NCBI GenBank assembly: GCA_041739465.1 | Contig: JBGSNX010000081.1 | Span: 25,550 to 89,549 of the forward strand | From: BOKV01 sp041739465 | GTDB lineage: Bacteria; Pseudomonadota; Alphaproteobacteria; Rhizobiales; Rhizobiaceae | Direction of reading: 5' to 3' | Length of the DNA: 64,000 nucleotides | Shown: piece by piece, positions 25,602 through 34,487 of the stretch | Position numbering within the stretch: the first letter of the stretch is position 1 | Layout of the letters: the number at the start of each line of letters is the position of its first letter | Translations under genes and position numbers: made by a program | Notes under the pieces: generated by a model | Database searches by the model: none | What the model saw: only the letters and a program-made list of their open reading frames with translations | Told to the model about the DNA's origin: nothing

Positions 25602-26526
25602 GCATCAACGAGAACAGCAGCCCCAAAAACAACAGCAGCCCAAAGCGGCTGTTTGACTTGAACAACAAAAGGCACTTTGCCGGGTCAGCGCGATCCAGCG
25701 AAAGCACCTGCCATGCAAGATGAATCCCCGCCAGCAGCAGCCCTACCCGCGCCGGCCAGAAGGCTCCTGCCAGCCAGAACGAAAAAACGAAAAGCACAAT
25801 TGCAGCGCCGTAAAGGGCGGCCAGCGCCTGCGGAGCATTCTCTCCAAACAGCCGCGCTGTTGATTTGACGCCAACCAGGGCGTCGTCTTCAAGGTCCTGC
25901 ATCGCGTAAATGGTGTCATACGCGATGACCCAACAGATGGACCCGGCATAGAGCAGCAAGGCGGCAATGCCGATGCTGCCTGAAACCGCACTCCAGCCAA
26001 CCAGTGCGCCCCAGGAGAAGGCCAGCCCCAAAAACAGCTGCGGCCACCAGGTGATGCGCTTCATGAAGGGGTAGGTGAACACCAGCAGCAGCGACAAGGT
26101 GCCGAGCGCAATGCTTGTCCAGTTGAACTGCAGCAGGATGATGAGGCCCACAACCAATTGCGCAAGCAGGAACAGCCGGGCATTGCTTTGCGAAACGCGC
26201 CCCGAGGGCAGCGGCCTTGACCTTGTGCGTGCTACCTTCTCGTCGATGTCCTGGTCCATCAGATCGTTGAAGGTACAGCCAGCGCCCCGCATCACGATGG
26301 ATCCGGCGGCAAACAGCGCCAGAAACCAGACAAGCTGACCTGTGGATATCTGCGAAGAATGCGCTGCAAGCAATGCTGCCCACCAGCACGGCCACATCAG
26401 CAATTGCCAGCCAATGGGCCTTTCCCAACGTGCAAGCTGGGCAAAGGGCCAAAATGCGGGCGGAAGGCGGTAAACCCAGCTTCCCTTCACCCCATCGGCG
26501 ACGGTTTGTTGCGGCGCAGCTTCCAT
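25585..26526 (-). CDS. ubiA: 4-hydroxybenzoate polyprenyltransferase
   Basis: UbiA attaches the polyprenyl chain to 4-hydroxybenzoate in ubiquinone synthesis in the inner membrane. The first Asp-rich motif NDLMDQDID (Asn87-Asp95) binds Mg-pyrophosphate, followed by RTRSRPLPSG. The second motif is DTIYAMQDLEDD. Seven to nine hydrophobic helices fill the rest of the 313 residues. The polyprenyl synthase that would supply its substrate is at 38860-39891. It is convergent with the DUF6101 gene (17-base overlap) and divergent from purD. Confidence 0.94.
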   Translation of the reverse strand: MEAAPQQTVADGVKGSWVYRLPPAFWPFAQLARWERPIGWQLLMWPCWWAALLAAHSSQISTGQLVWFLALFAAGSIVMRGAGCTFNDLMDQDIDEKVARTRSRPLPSGRVSQSNARLFLLAQLVVGLIILLQFNWTSIALGTLSLLLVFTYPFMKRITWWPQLFLGLAFSWGALVGWSAVSGSIGIAALLLYAGSICWVIAYDTIYAMQDLEDDALVGVKSTARLFGENAPQALAALYGAAIVLFVFSFWLAGAFWPARVGLLLAGIHLAWQVLSLDRADPAKCLLLFKSNSRFGLLLFLGLLFSLMLSPAQ

Positions 26527-26640
26527 TGCACCAGTTTCCCAGTTTTCAACAGCCGGTCAAGTGCGAACACATCTGCTAGTTTGCCGCACGCTTGGCCTTG
26601 TCCGCCGAACCCGCTATGGCAGGCTGAACCTGGAGTGGAC

Positions 26641-27909
26641 ATGAACATACTCATCATCGGATCTGGCGGGCGCGAACATGCGCTTGCATGGAAAATCCGC
26701 CAGTCGCCGCTTTGCGACATGCTTTGGTGCGCGCCGGGAAATCCTGGCATTTCGCGGCTGGCGTCACTGGCCGCTATCGACATTGGCGACCATGCCGCGA
26801 TTGTCCGCTTTTGCAGCGAGGCCTCCATCGGCCTCGTCGTGGTAGGCCCGGAACAGCCGCTGGTGGCTGGACTCGTCGATGCGCTTGAGGCTGCCGGCAT
26901 CAAGGCTTTCGGGCCATCTGCAAAAGCTGCCCAGCTGGAAGGCTCCAAGGGCTTCACCAAGGATTTGTGTGCACAGTTTGCAATTCCGACCGCCGCCTAC
27001 CAGCGGTTCAACAACGCGCCCAAGGCCAAGGCCTATGTGCGGGCGCAAGGCGCGCCAATCGTCGTGAAGGCCGACGGGCTCGCGGCCGGCAAAGGCGTGA
27101 CGGTAGCCATGAGCATCAATGAAGCTTGTGCAGCGATCGACGATTGCTTTGAAGGCTCGTTCGGTGCTGCGGGCGCAGAAGTGGTTGTCGAGGAATTTCT
27201 CATTGGCGAAGAAGCCAGCCTGTTTGCGCTGTGCGATGGGCAGACCGCCTTGCTGCTCGGCACTGCGCAAGACCACAAGCGGGTGGGCGATGGCGACACC
27301 GGACCAAACACCGGCGGCATGGGTGCCTATTCGCCAGCGCCCCTGTTGACGCCTGAAATCATCAGCGAAGTGATGGGCGAGATCATCGTGCCCACGCTGG
27401 CAGCCATGCACCATCGCGGCATGCCCTTTCACGGCATTCTATACGCCGGACTGATGCTGACCAGCGATGGTCCCAGCCTCATTGAATACAATGTGCGGTT
27501 TGGCGATCCGGAATGCCAGGTGTTGATGCCCCGGCTCAAGACAGACCTTGTCGAATTGCTGCTGGCATCCATCGACGGCGATCTGCTTTCCATGGATGCC
27601 CAATGGAGTGATGACGCTGCGCTTTGTGTGGTGATGGCGGCAAAGGGCTATCCCGCAGAGCCGGCGCGCGGCGGGCATATCGGCGGCATCGAGACCGCCG
27701 AGGCAGGAGGCGCAATGGTCTTTCATGCGGGCACCGCAATCAAGGACGGCAGGCTGGTTGCCAATGGCGGGCGGGTGCTGGGCGTTACTGCGACCGGCAA
27801 GGACATCGCATCGGCACAGAGCTCCGCCTATCACGCCGTGGATGCCATTGAGTTTCCCGACGGCTTTTGCCGCCGTGACATCGGCTGGCGGGCTATACCG
27901 GCCAGATAG
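26641..27909 (+). CDS. purD: Phosphoribosylamine-glycine ligase
   Basis: PurD (GARS) makes glycinamide ribonucleotide from phosphoribosylamine, glycine and ATP in purine synthesis. It has the N-terminal motif ILIIGSGGREHALAWK, the ATP-grasp segment VVKADGLAAGKGVTVA, and EYNVRFGDPECQ with the metal ligands. Length is 422 aa. ATG 26641 follows CCTGGAGTGGAC and matches the family N-terminus; the frame is open far upstream, antisense to ubiA. No other pur genes are nearby. Confidence 0.97.
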   Translation: MNILIIGSGGREHALAWKIRQSPLCDMLWCAPGNPGISRLASLAAIDIGDHAAIVRFCSEASIGLVVVGPEQPLVAGLVDALEAAGIKAFGPSAKAAQLEGSKGFTKDLCAQFAIPTAAYQRFNNAPKAKAYVRAQGAPIVVKADGLAAGKGVTVAMSINEACAAIDDCFEGSFGAAGAEVVVEEFLIGEEASLFALCDGQTALLLGTAQDHKRVGDGDTGPNTGGMGAYSPAPLLTPEIISEVMGEIIVPTLAAMHHRGMPFHGILYAGLMLTSDGPSLIEYNVRFGDPECQVLMPRLKTDLVELLLASIDGDLLSMDAQWSDDAALCVVMAAKGYPAEPARGGHIGGIETAEAGGAMVFHAGTAIKDGRLVANGGRVLGVTATGKDIASAQSSAYHAVDAIEFPDGFCRRDIGWRAIPAR

Positions 27910-27979
27910 TCGAATGTCCTTTACCCAAGGCGCATGGCGGCTATAGTCGCCGGTTCAAGAAACAGGCGGGCAGCAGCAA

Positions 27980-28393
27980 ATGATCTTTTCAACCTTGAAG
28001 GCTGTTCACCTGCTGGCGCTGGTTTTGGGATCGGGAGCCAGCCTTGGAAACATTTACCTGATGCTGGCGCGCGGGCCGCACGATTTGCCCGCGCCCGACC
28101 TCGTCAATTCCCTGCGCAAATGGTACCGGCTGAGCGCGCTGCTCGCCATTCTCACGCTGTGGGTGACGGGGCTTTTGATGTCGGTGTCTGGTGATGGATG
28201 GATCGACAGTTCCGCCTTCACGCTCAAGCTGATTTTCGCCGCTGTCTTGCTGGCGATCATCGGATTCTTGAACCTGATGGCAGCGGGATGGTCGCGCAGT
28301 GGCGGGCCACCTGCATGGGTGCCCTCGCTGCATGTTACCGCAGCATTGTGCCTGATTGCTTCGGTGGTGGCAGCAGCCTACGCTTTTGCCTGA
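27980..28393 (+). CDS. Four-helix membrane protein (DUF2269/CopD-like)
   Basis: This 137-residue integral membrane protein has four predicted helices (about 5-30, 47-68, 78-101 and 113-136). The N-terminal KAVHLLALVLGSGASLGNIYL, with His in helix 1 and a second His in LHVTAALCLI, resembles the heme-site layout of DUF2269/CopD-type proteins, but the match is by outline only. It follows purD after 70 bases and converges with the small gene at 28406. Confidence 0.6.
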   Translation: MIFSTLKAVHLLALVLGSGASLGNIYLMLARGPHDLPAPDLVNSLRKWYRLSALLAILTLWVTGLLMSVSGDGWIDSSAFTLKLIFAAVLLAIIGFLNLMAAGWSRSGGPPAWVPSLHVTAALCLIASVVAAAYAFA

Positions 28394-28405
28394 CCCTTGC
28401 CGGGA

Positions 28406-28642
28406 TTAGCGCTTGCCAGCCAGAAACTGCTGGTCGCGGTGCAATGCCCATGCTCCGGCAACACCTGCGAGAGCCGCGATCGTGTAAACGACGCACATCA
28501 CCAGATTTAAAGCGAACAGCGAGTGCCACGAGCCATAAGCGCTGCCGATCACCACGAGGGTGAGAAAGGCAAACAGAACGCCGCGTGCAAACGGGCGGTT
28601 TTCATTTGGCGCTTGCGCCACAGGATTGGATTTCACCGACAT
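28406..28642 (-). CDS. Small two-helix membrane protein
   Basis: This 78-residue protein has two hydrophobic helices (about 20-42 and 46-66) and polar ends. I do not recognise the family. Its stop lies 13 bases from that of the convergent four-helix membrane protein. It could be transcribed from the gap at 28643-28717, before the glyS 3' end. Confidence 0.5.
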   Translation of the reverse strand: MSVKSNPVAQAPNENRPFARGVLFAFLTLVVIGSAYGSWHSLFALNLVMCVVYTIAALAGVAGAWALHRDQQFLAGKR

Positions 28643-28717
28643 TCAATGTCTCCCCAAGACGGACATGCGCGATCATTAGCCCGGATTGGGTAAAAAAATC
28701 GTGCCTTGGTTGTAGAA

Positions 28718-30832
28718 TTATCCCGAGATTTTGGAAAAATCGGCAACCAGATGCACTGCCGCGCGAATAGAAGCCAGCAAGGCCAGCCGGTTCGCCCGGA
28801 TTGCCGGATCATCGGCATTGACCATCACGCCCTCAAAGAACGCGTCAATCGGCGCGCGCAGCCCGGCAAGGGCCGACATGGCAACTTCAAAATCCTCGGC
28901 AGCAATGGCAGTTCCAGCTTTGGCCGAGACCTCGCCGACAGCAGCATGCAGCGCTGTTTCAAGCGGCGTTGCCAACAGCGATGGGTCAACAGGACCAAGG
29001 GACATGGCTCCCTTCTTTTCTTCCGCCGCAAGGATGTTCGCTGCCCGCTTGTAACCGGCAAGGAGGTTCGTGCCGTCTGCCGATTCGACCAGCGCCTGCA
29101 ATGCGCGAACCTTGGTGACGATCAGGAGCAGATCATCAGCCTCCGGCGTCACCACCGCGTCGATCAGATCATGCCGAGCACCGCTATCGCGCAGATAGAC
29201 CTTGAGCCGGTCGTGGAAGAAGGAGAGGAGGTCGCCGGTAACATCCGCCTGCGAGGCTGTAATGCCGCTCGTCTCAATCAGATTGTATCCGGCCGAAATA
29301 ACCTTGCCCAAGCGGAGCCGCAAACCGTTTTCCAGCACCAGCCGGATGACGCCGAGCGCTGCCCTGCGCAGCGCATAGGGATCCTTGGATCCTGTGGGCT
29401 TCTCGTCAATGGTCCAGAAGCCAACCAGCATGTCGAGCTTGTCGGCAAGCGCCACGGCGATCGAGATCGGTGAAACCGGCACTTTGTCAGTTGGCCCGAG
29501 TGGCGAATAATGCTCCTCGATAGCGCGGGCGACATCCGGCTTTTGGCCCGCGGCCTCGGCATAGAGCCTGCCCATGCGGCCTTGCAGTTCGGGAAATTCG
29601 AACACCATCGCCGATTGCAGATCGGCCTTGGCAAAGTATGCTGCATTGCGTGCGTCGTCAGCCACGGCATCGGGGATGAAATCCAACAGGTCATCTATCC
29701 ATGCTCTGAAGCGGGCAACTCTTTTTCCCTGGCTGCCCAGCTTGGCGTGGAAGGTGACGTTGTCGAGATTGCCGATCCATTTGTCGAAGCCGGCCGGCGA
29801 GCGGGCGATCTGCAGATCGCTTTCCCAAAAGAACTTGGCGTCGGACAGGCGGGCGCGCACCACCTTGCCATTGCCTCTGGCGATTTCCGCGCCGCCATCT
29901 GAAGGGATGATGTTGGAAACCAGCAAGAAGCGGTTGATGAGCTTGTCACCCTTGCGCAGCACGAAGCATTTCTGGTTTTCGCGAATGGTGAGCCGCGTCA
30001 CTTCATCTGGCAGCTCCAGGAAATCCTCCTCGAACGCCCCCATGATGACGGTTGGCCACTCGACCAGATTGCCGGCCTCTTCCAGCAGTCCTTCGTCTTC
30101 CACCAAGTCGTACTCTTGCGCAAAAGCGAGGTTTTTTGCGTCGGCAAGGATGATTTCCTTGCGCCGTTCGGCATCCAGAATAACCTTTGCTGCATGCAGC
30201 TTGGCAACATAGTCGTCAAAGCGCCGCACAATGATCGGCTCGGGCGCCAGAAAGCGGTGGCCGAAGGTCACATTGCCGGCAACCAGGCCGCCGACCTCAA
30301 AGCGGATGACTTCCGGCTCTTCGGTTTCGGGGCCAAACAGGCAGAGCATGGATTTGAGCGGACGCACCCAGCGAAGCGATCCGGGTTCACGCGAGGCTTC
30401 GCCCCAGCGCATGGATTTGGGCCATGGAAAATCGCGGACAATTTGCGGCAATGCCTCCGATATGATTTCCTTGGCGTCGCGGCCGGGCTTGTTGATGTAG
30501 GCGACGTAAAACTCGCCTTTCTTGGGATCGGATATGGTCTGCGCATCGTCAATAGAGGACAGTCCCGCCGAGCGCAAAAAGCCGTCAATGGCCTGCTGCG
30601 GCGAGCCAACGCGCGGACCCTTCTTTTCTTCGCGAAGATCGGCTGAACGGGCGGTCAGGCCACGAATGTCGAGCGCAAGGCGGCGCGGTGTCCAGTATTC
30701 GCGCGCACCTTCATAGACAAGTCCGGCATTGACCAGCGCATCGGTAACCAGCTTGCGCAAATCTCCAGCCGCCTTGCGCTGCATGCGCGCGGGGATTTCT
30801 TCCGAAAACAATTCGATCAATAGGTCAGGCAT
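28718..30832 (-). CDS. glyS: Glycyl-tRNA synthetase beta subunit
   Basis: GlyS is the tRNA-binding subunit of the alpha2-beta2 glycyl-tRNA synthetase. The 704-residue protein begins MPDLLIELFSEEIPARMQ, the family N-terminus, and contains FWESDLQIARSP, the HD-like core region, and DPYALRRAALGVIRL. ATG 30832 is chosen since GGAG lies 7 bases upstream; the frame opens at 30865. It is separated from glyQ by lemA, DUF2207, CDGSH and fasciclin genes, and a terminator lies between it and the fasciclin gene. Confidence 0.97.
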   Translation of the reverse strand: MPDLLIELFSEEIPARMQRKAAGDLRKLVTDALVNAGLVYEGAREYWTPRRLALDIRGLTARSADLREEKKGPRVGSPQQAIDGFLRSAGLSSIDDAQTISDPKKGEFYVAYINKPGRDAKEIISEALPQIVRDFPWPKSMRWGEASREPGSLRWVRPLKSMLCLFGPETEEPEVIRFEVGGLVAGNVTFGHRFLAPEPIIVRRFDDYVAKLHAAKVILDAERRKEIILADAKNLAFAQEYDLVEDEGLLEEAGNLVEWPTVIMGAFEEDFLELPDEVTRLTIRENQKCFVLRKGDKLINRFLLVSNIIPSDGGAEIARGNGKVVRARLSDAKFFWESDLQIARSPAGFDKWIGNLDNVTFHAKLGSQGKRVARFRAWIDDLLDFIPDAVADDARNAAYFAKADLQSAMVFEFPELQGRMGRLYAEAAGQKPDVARAIEEHYSPLGPTDKVPVSPISIAVALADKLDMLVGFWTIDEKPTGSKDPYALRRAALGVIRLVLENGLRLRLGKVISAGYNLIETSGITASQADVTGDLLSFFHDRLKVYLRDSGARHDLIDAVVTPEADDLLLIVTKVRALQALVESADGTNLLAGYKRAANILAAEEKKGAMSLGPVDPSLLATPLETALHAAVGEVSAKAGTAIAAEDFEVAMSALAGLRAPIDAFFEGVMVNADDPAIRANRLALLASIRAAVHLVADFSKISG

Positions 30833-30912
30833 TGCGAACTCCGCTGGTTGCAGGCGCAATAGCAAGCGGCAGTCCCAAAGTCACGACCAAGGTTGCAGAC
30901 TGGCAAATGAAA

Positions 30913-30936
30913 AGGGCGCAGCCATGGCCGCGCCCT
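30913..30936 (-). terminator. Rho-independent terminator downstream of the fasciclin gene
   Basis: On the - strand AGGGCGC (30936-30930) and GCGCCCT (30919-30913) form a 7-bp GC-rich stem with a 10-base loop, followed by TTTCATT. It begins 21 bases after the fasciclin stop, between that gene and glyS, so glyS probably has its own promoter in 30833-30912. Confidence 0.65.
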
Positions 30937-30956
30937 GCTCTGATCTTTCAGGCAGA

Positions 30957-31445
30957 TCAGAATGTTGGCATCAAGACGCGGTCAATCACGTGAATGACAC
31001 CGTTTGAAGCGTGAATGTCGGCCGTGACGACGTTTGCAAGGTCAACCTTGACGCCTTTGCTGAACTTTGTGGTGACAACAAACCTGTCGCCTTTGGGCTT
31101 GAGAGTTGCGACCTGCGCAACGCCGCTTGGAATGTCCTGCGCGCGAATGGTGCCGGGCACGACATGGTATTGCAGCAGGGCAACAAGCTTTTCCTTGTTT
31201 TCCGGCTTCAGGAGGCTCTCAACTGTGCCCTTTGGCAATTTGGCAAAAGCTGCGTCGGTCGGCGCGAACACGGTCAGCTTGGTGTGCCCGGAAAGGGCCG
31301 GCGCAAGACCGGCAGCCGTGGCAGCAGCAAGCAGTGTTTCGAACTGGCCAGCTGCCGCAGCAGTCTGGACGATGTTGGCGGCATTGGCAGTACCCGCCGC
31401 CAGGCCGAGCGCCAGGGCGCAAACCGTTGCTTTCAGAAACTTCAT
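30957..31445 (-). CDS. Secreted fasciclin (FAS1) domain protein
   Basis: This 162-residue protein has a signal peptide (MKFLKATVCALALGLAAGTANA) and one FAS1 domain. H1 motif: LTVFAPTDAAFAKLP. The YH motif is LQYHVVPGTI, and H2 is NGVIHVIDRVLMP at the C-terminus. FAS1 domains mediate adhesion and surface interaction. ATG 31445 follows GGGAGATCATC; the frame extends to 31520. The leader contains repeated CGACC segments that can pair (31464-31487). A rho-independent terminator follows. Confidence 0.9.
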   Translation of the reverse strand: MKFLKATVCALALGLAAGTANAANIVQTAAAAGQFETLLAAATAAGLAPALSGHTKLTVFAPTDAAFAKLPKGTVESLLKPENKEKLVALLQYHVVPGTIRAQDIPSGVAQVATLKPKGDRFVVTTKFSKGVKVDLANVVTADIHASNGVIHVIDRVLMPTF

Positions 31446-31586
31446 GATGATCTCCCTTCGTTGGCGACCCAATTGGTCGTTGGTCGCAATACGAGGGGCG
31501 TGGCATTCAGATTGCCGCACAGGCGGGCTGAACCCATCACATTGTTTTCATTGATCCGCTTGTGGCGTGAAAGCGTAGGGAACGAA

Positions 31587-31826
31587 TCACACCGCGTTGT
31601 GGCTGCCGTCGCAGAAGGGCTGCTTGCCGGTCTGCTTGCAGGCACAGAACCATTTGGTGCCGTTCTCAGTGGCTTCCCATTTTACCGGTGAGAACTCGCT
31701 GCCCTTGTGCGAGCCATCGCAGAATGGCTGGTTCTTTGACTGCCCGCAGGCGCACCAGAAATACGCTTTTCCAGCCTCAACCTCGACCGGCATTGGCTGT
31801 GTGCCTGCGACGTGACCCTTGTTCAT
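31587..31826 (-). CDS. CDGSH iron-sulfur domain protein (two sites)
   Basis: This 79-residue protein carries two CDGSH iron-sulfur motifs: CACGQSKNQPFCDGSH (Cys25, Cys27, Cys36, His40) and CACKQTGKQPFCDGSH (Cys61, Cys63, Cys72, His76). Each should bind a 2Fe-2S cluster with three Cys and one His, as in mitoNEET and bacterial MiNT-class proteins. The role is redox or cluster transfer; partners are unknown. Start: GGAG lies 6 bases before ATG 31826 but only 1 base before ATG 31838, so 31826 is chosen. Confidence 0.9.
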   Translation of the reverse strand: MNKGHVAGTQPMPVEVEAGKAYFWCACGQSKNQPFCDGSHKGSEFSPVKWEATENGTKWFCACKQTGKQPFCDGSHNAV

Positions 31827-31911
31827 GCCATTCTCCAATTGTTTGAGATGCTTGTTGTTTGAAACCTAGCGGGCAATGCATTTGCTGCAAGGTGTTGTGG
31901 CCGAACTTGTT

Positions 31912-33852
31912 TCACCAGCCGCCGCCGCCGCCACCGCCACCACCGCCGCCCGAAAAGCCGCCACCACCGGAGCCTGAGCTGGACTTGGGTGCCGGCATTG
32001 ATGATGCCATTGCCGCAGAAACCGCCGCAACAGATGCCCCGGTAGCTCGCGCTAGAGATCCCAAGTCAAAATCCCGGCCGCGGTACCATCCGGGATGGTA
32101 ATTGCGATCACGAACCTGATCGGGCGCAACTCTGGCCAGATGGGCGGAAAACGCGTTTGACCAGGGTTCTTCAACGCCCAGACCGGCGGCATAGGGCAGA
32201 TACCGCTCAAAAAGCTCCTCGTTCATCTGTGGCGCATCGCGCATGTTGAGGCGTTCAGTTTCGGCGGTGGTCAGATACAGCTTGAAGCCCTCAATACGGG
32301 AAAGGACTTTTGCCCCATTTAAAGTTGGTGCGCCCAGGAGATGGGCCATGGCGGCAAATGATGCCATTGCTATCATGACAAGATAGGCGCCGATCTGGAA
32401 CAGCGGCCAAACCCCCGAGGCATTGATGCCCCATGCAGTTGCGGCGATAATTGCCATGCCACCCAGCATCATCAGGCCACCAAGCACCTGCAAAAGCGTT
32501 GACTGCGAAGGCGAAGACCAATTGCGCCAACCGAAAAATGCAAGTCCAAAACCAGCCAGCGAACTGATGAAGGTAGGCACGAGGGCCAAGACGCCTGCTT
32601 CCGGCGGGTCTTGCAGTATCAACCCGACAATTATTGCCAAAAGACCAACAATTGGCCCGACAGCCAGCAGGCCCCAATTGTGCTTGTAAAATTTGCCTGC
32701 GTATTCGGTACGAATACTGGATTGAAGCGCCTGATGTGCGCGCATCAAAAGAGGGCCGTTGGCCTTGTCGAGGGTGATCTTTTCATACCCTTGCAACAAA
32801 TTGGCATAAAGCGTGCGCTCGGCGGCAGGCAGGCTGTTTAGTGGCACATCCTGCGCTTCGCCGCGCCGGAAGGTGACATTGCCCTTCTCGTCCTCGTCTA
32901 TTACGAGCAATTTCCGCACCCCAAGCGCCAACAATGCGGCAATGAAGGAGAGGCTGGCACCGCGTCCGGCCTGGCGGAACGATTTGAAATGAACAAAAGA
33001 CATGGCCGAAGGCGAAAGGTTTTCCGGCGGATGGAACAGCGGAATGATGGTCTCGCCGGGCGGGTCACGACCAACGCGCCACCACGCGATCAGGTAATAG
33101 ATCGGGACGAAAGCCAAACCGAGCCCGAAGACCAATGCCCCGGCATTGGCCAGCAGATTGGTGAGAAAGCCGGATGATGCACCTTGCGCAACAACGCCTT
33201 TGGTAAAGCCGGCAGCCAGGGTGAACCCGTTTTCCGGCGCCAGCGGACCTAAGGTTTCGAAACTGATTTCGCGCGTGCCAAATCCGGAAGAAGAATATTT
33301 TCCAGGTCCCGTCGCTCCAAATTCACCGGTGTAGCCCGCCTCCTTGGTGACCACCGCACCCTGCGGCAAGCGCACTGTCGCCGAAGCTTTCATGATCCAG
33401 AGGGTCCAGAAATTCCCGGTCACGTTCCAGTAGAGTTCATCGTAGCTGTCGAAGAACCGCAATTGTCCGGTTGTGCTGTAGGTAATCTCGTAGGTGTGCT
33501 CGCCATGAGGGATGAAAACATCCGCATCGCCGATATAAATGCGAATGAAGTTTCCGTTCCATTCCGTTTGGTATTTGGCTTTGCTCCCATTGTGCTTGAT
33601 CGAGCGGATGGTAAATCCGTTCTTGTCCCAAAGACCGGTCTGGGTGACCTGGCGCATTGGAATGTCCCGGAAAATGCCGCGCCGTATGACGCTGCCTTCG
33701 GCATTGACCCGGATTGTCTCGATCACGTCGAGACTGCCGTCCTCGTTCACCGTGATGTCGGAATTGAAATCGAGGACGCGTTCTTCGCCATGTGCTCCGG
33801 TGCCGAAAACGAGCACCACCAGCAGCACAAGGCTCTTCAAAAAGCTGCGCAT
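31912..33852 (-). CDS. DUF2207-domain membrane protein with poly-glycine tail
   Basis: This 646-residue protein has a signal peptide (LKSLVLLVVLVFGTGAHG), a DUF2207 extracytoplasmic beta-domain (about 25-230, starting VLDFNSDITVNEDGSLDVIETI), a membrane helix near 250, and a pair of helices near 400-430 with more near 470-515, then a cytosolic C-terminal part. The end is a Gly/Ser-rich tail finishing in a run of glycines before a terminal Trp. The family commonly pairs with LemA, as here, where lemA lies 11 bases upstream. The function is unknown, probably in the envelope. Confidence 0.88.
   Translation of the reverse strand: MRSFLKSLVLLVVLVFGTGAHGEERVLDFNSDITVNEDGSLDVIETIRVNAEGSVIRRGIFRDIPMRQVTQTGLWDKNGFTIRSIKHNGSKAKYQTEWNGNFIRIYIGDADVFIPHGEHTYEITYSTTGQLRFFDSYDELYWNVTGNFWTLWIMKASATVRLPQGAVVTKEAGYTGEFGATGPGKYSSSGFGTREISFETLGPLAPENGFTLAAGFTKGVVAQGASSGFLTNLLANAGALVFGLGLAFVPIYYLIAWWRVGRDPPGETIIPLFHPPENLSPSAMSFVHFKSFRQAGRGASLSFIAALLALGVRKLLVIDEDEKGNVTFRRGEAQDVPLNSLPAAERTLYANLLQGYEKITLDKANGPLLMRAHQALQSSIRTEYAGKFYKHNWGLLAVGPIVGLLAIIVGLILQDPPEAGVLALVPTFISSLAGFGLAFFGWRNWSSPSQSTLLQVLGGLMMLGGMAIIAATAWGINASGVWPLFQIGAYLVMIAMASFAAMAHLLGAPTLNGAKVLSRIEGFKLYLTTAETERLNMRDAPQMNEELFERYLPYAAGLGVEEPWSNAFSAHLARVAPDQVRDRNYHPGWYRGRDFDLGSLARATGASVAAVSAAMASSMPAPKSSSGSGGGGFSGGGGGGGGGGGW
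31916..31950. repeat. GCC/ACC trinucleotide tract
   Basis: An imperfect trinucleotide tract encodes the poly-glycine end of the DUF2207 protein on the - strand. It can change length in steps of one codon without breaking the frame. Confidence 0.8.
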
Positions 33853-33863
33853 CGCGCGATTCC

Positions 33864-34424
33864 TCAGCTGAAGGAAACTTTGGGAACCGCCCGGTCTGCC
33901 GGTTCGTCGATTTCGAAGAATTCTTCCTTGCCGAAACCGAACTGGTTGGCGATGAGGTTTGAGGGGAAGGATTCAACTGCGACGTTCATGTTGCGCACGG
34001 CACCATTGTAGTAGCGCCTCGAAAGCTGGATTTCGTCTTCGATGCCTTGCAATGCTTTTTGGAAATCGATGAAATTCTGGCTGGCCTTCAGATCAGGATA
34101 GGCCTCTGCCACCGCCATCAACCGCCCGAGCGCACCGGAGAGCGCGCCTTCAATCATGGCGCGTTCATGCGGAGGCGCGGAAGAAGCTGCCTGCGCCTGC
34201 GTCCTGAGCTTCGTCACTTCCTCAAGCACGCCCTTTTCATGGGACATGTAGCCTTTCACGGCTTCCATCAGGTTGGGAATGAGGTCCGAGCGGCGCTTGA
34301 GCTGCACATCAATGCCGCTCCAGCCTTCCTTCACCGCTTGACGCTTTGAGACGAGGCCGTTGTACAGACCAACGGCATAGAGACCGGCAACCACAATGAC
34401 GGCCAGAACAATCAACGCTTCCAT
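33864..34424 (-). CDS. lemA: LemA-family membrane protein
   Basis: LemA proteins have an N-terminal membrane helix (about 2-24, EALIVLAVIVVAGLYAVG) and a long helical-bundle domain outside or inside the membrane. Signatures: YNGLVSKRQAVKEGWSGIDVQLKRRSDLIPNL and IQLSRRYYNGAVRNMN with VESFPSN (motifs cited in part only: RSDLIPNL, RRYYNGAVR, VESFPS). From ATG 34424 it is 186 aa; AGGAT lies 8 bases upstream. It is the first gene of a lemA-DUF2207 pair. The function is not established. Confidence 0.94.
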   Translation of the reverse strand: MEALIVLAVIVVAGLYAVGLYNGLVSKRQAVKEGWSGIDVQLKRRSDLIPNLMEAVKGYMSHEKGVLEEVTKLRTQAQAASSAPPHERAMIEGALSGALGRLMAVAEAYPDLKASQNFIDFQKALQGIEDEIQLSRRYYNGAVRNMNVAVESFPSNLIANQFGFGKEEFFEIDEPADRAVPKVSFS

Positions 34425-34487
34425 GGCAAGAATCCTGTTTTCGGCCCCGGCAAGAGCATCCTGCAAGCAGCGCAGGAGTCAAGGGGG

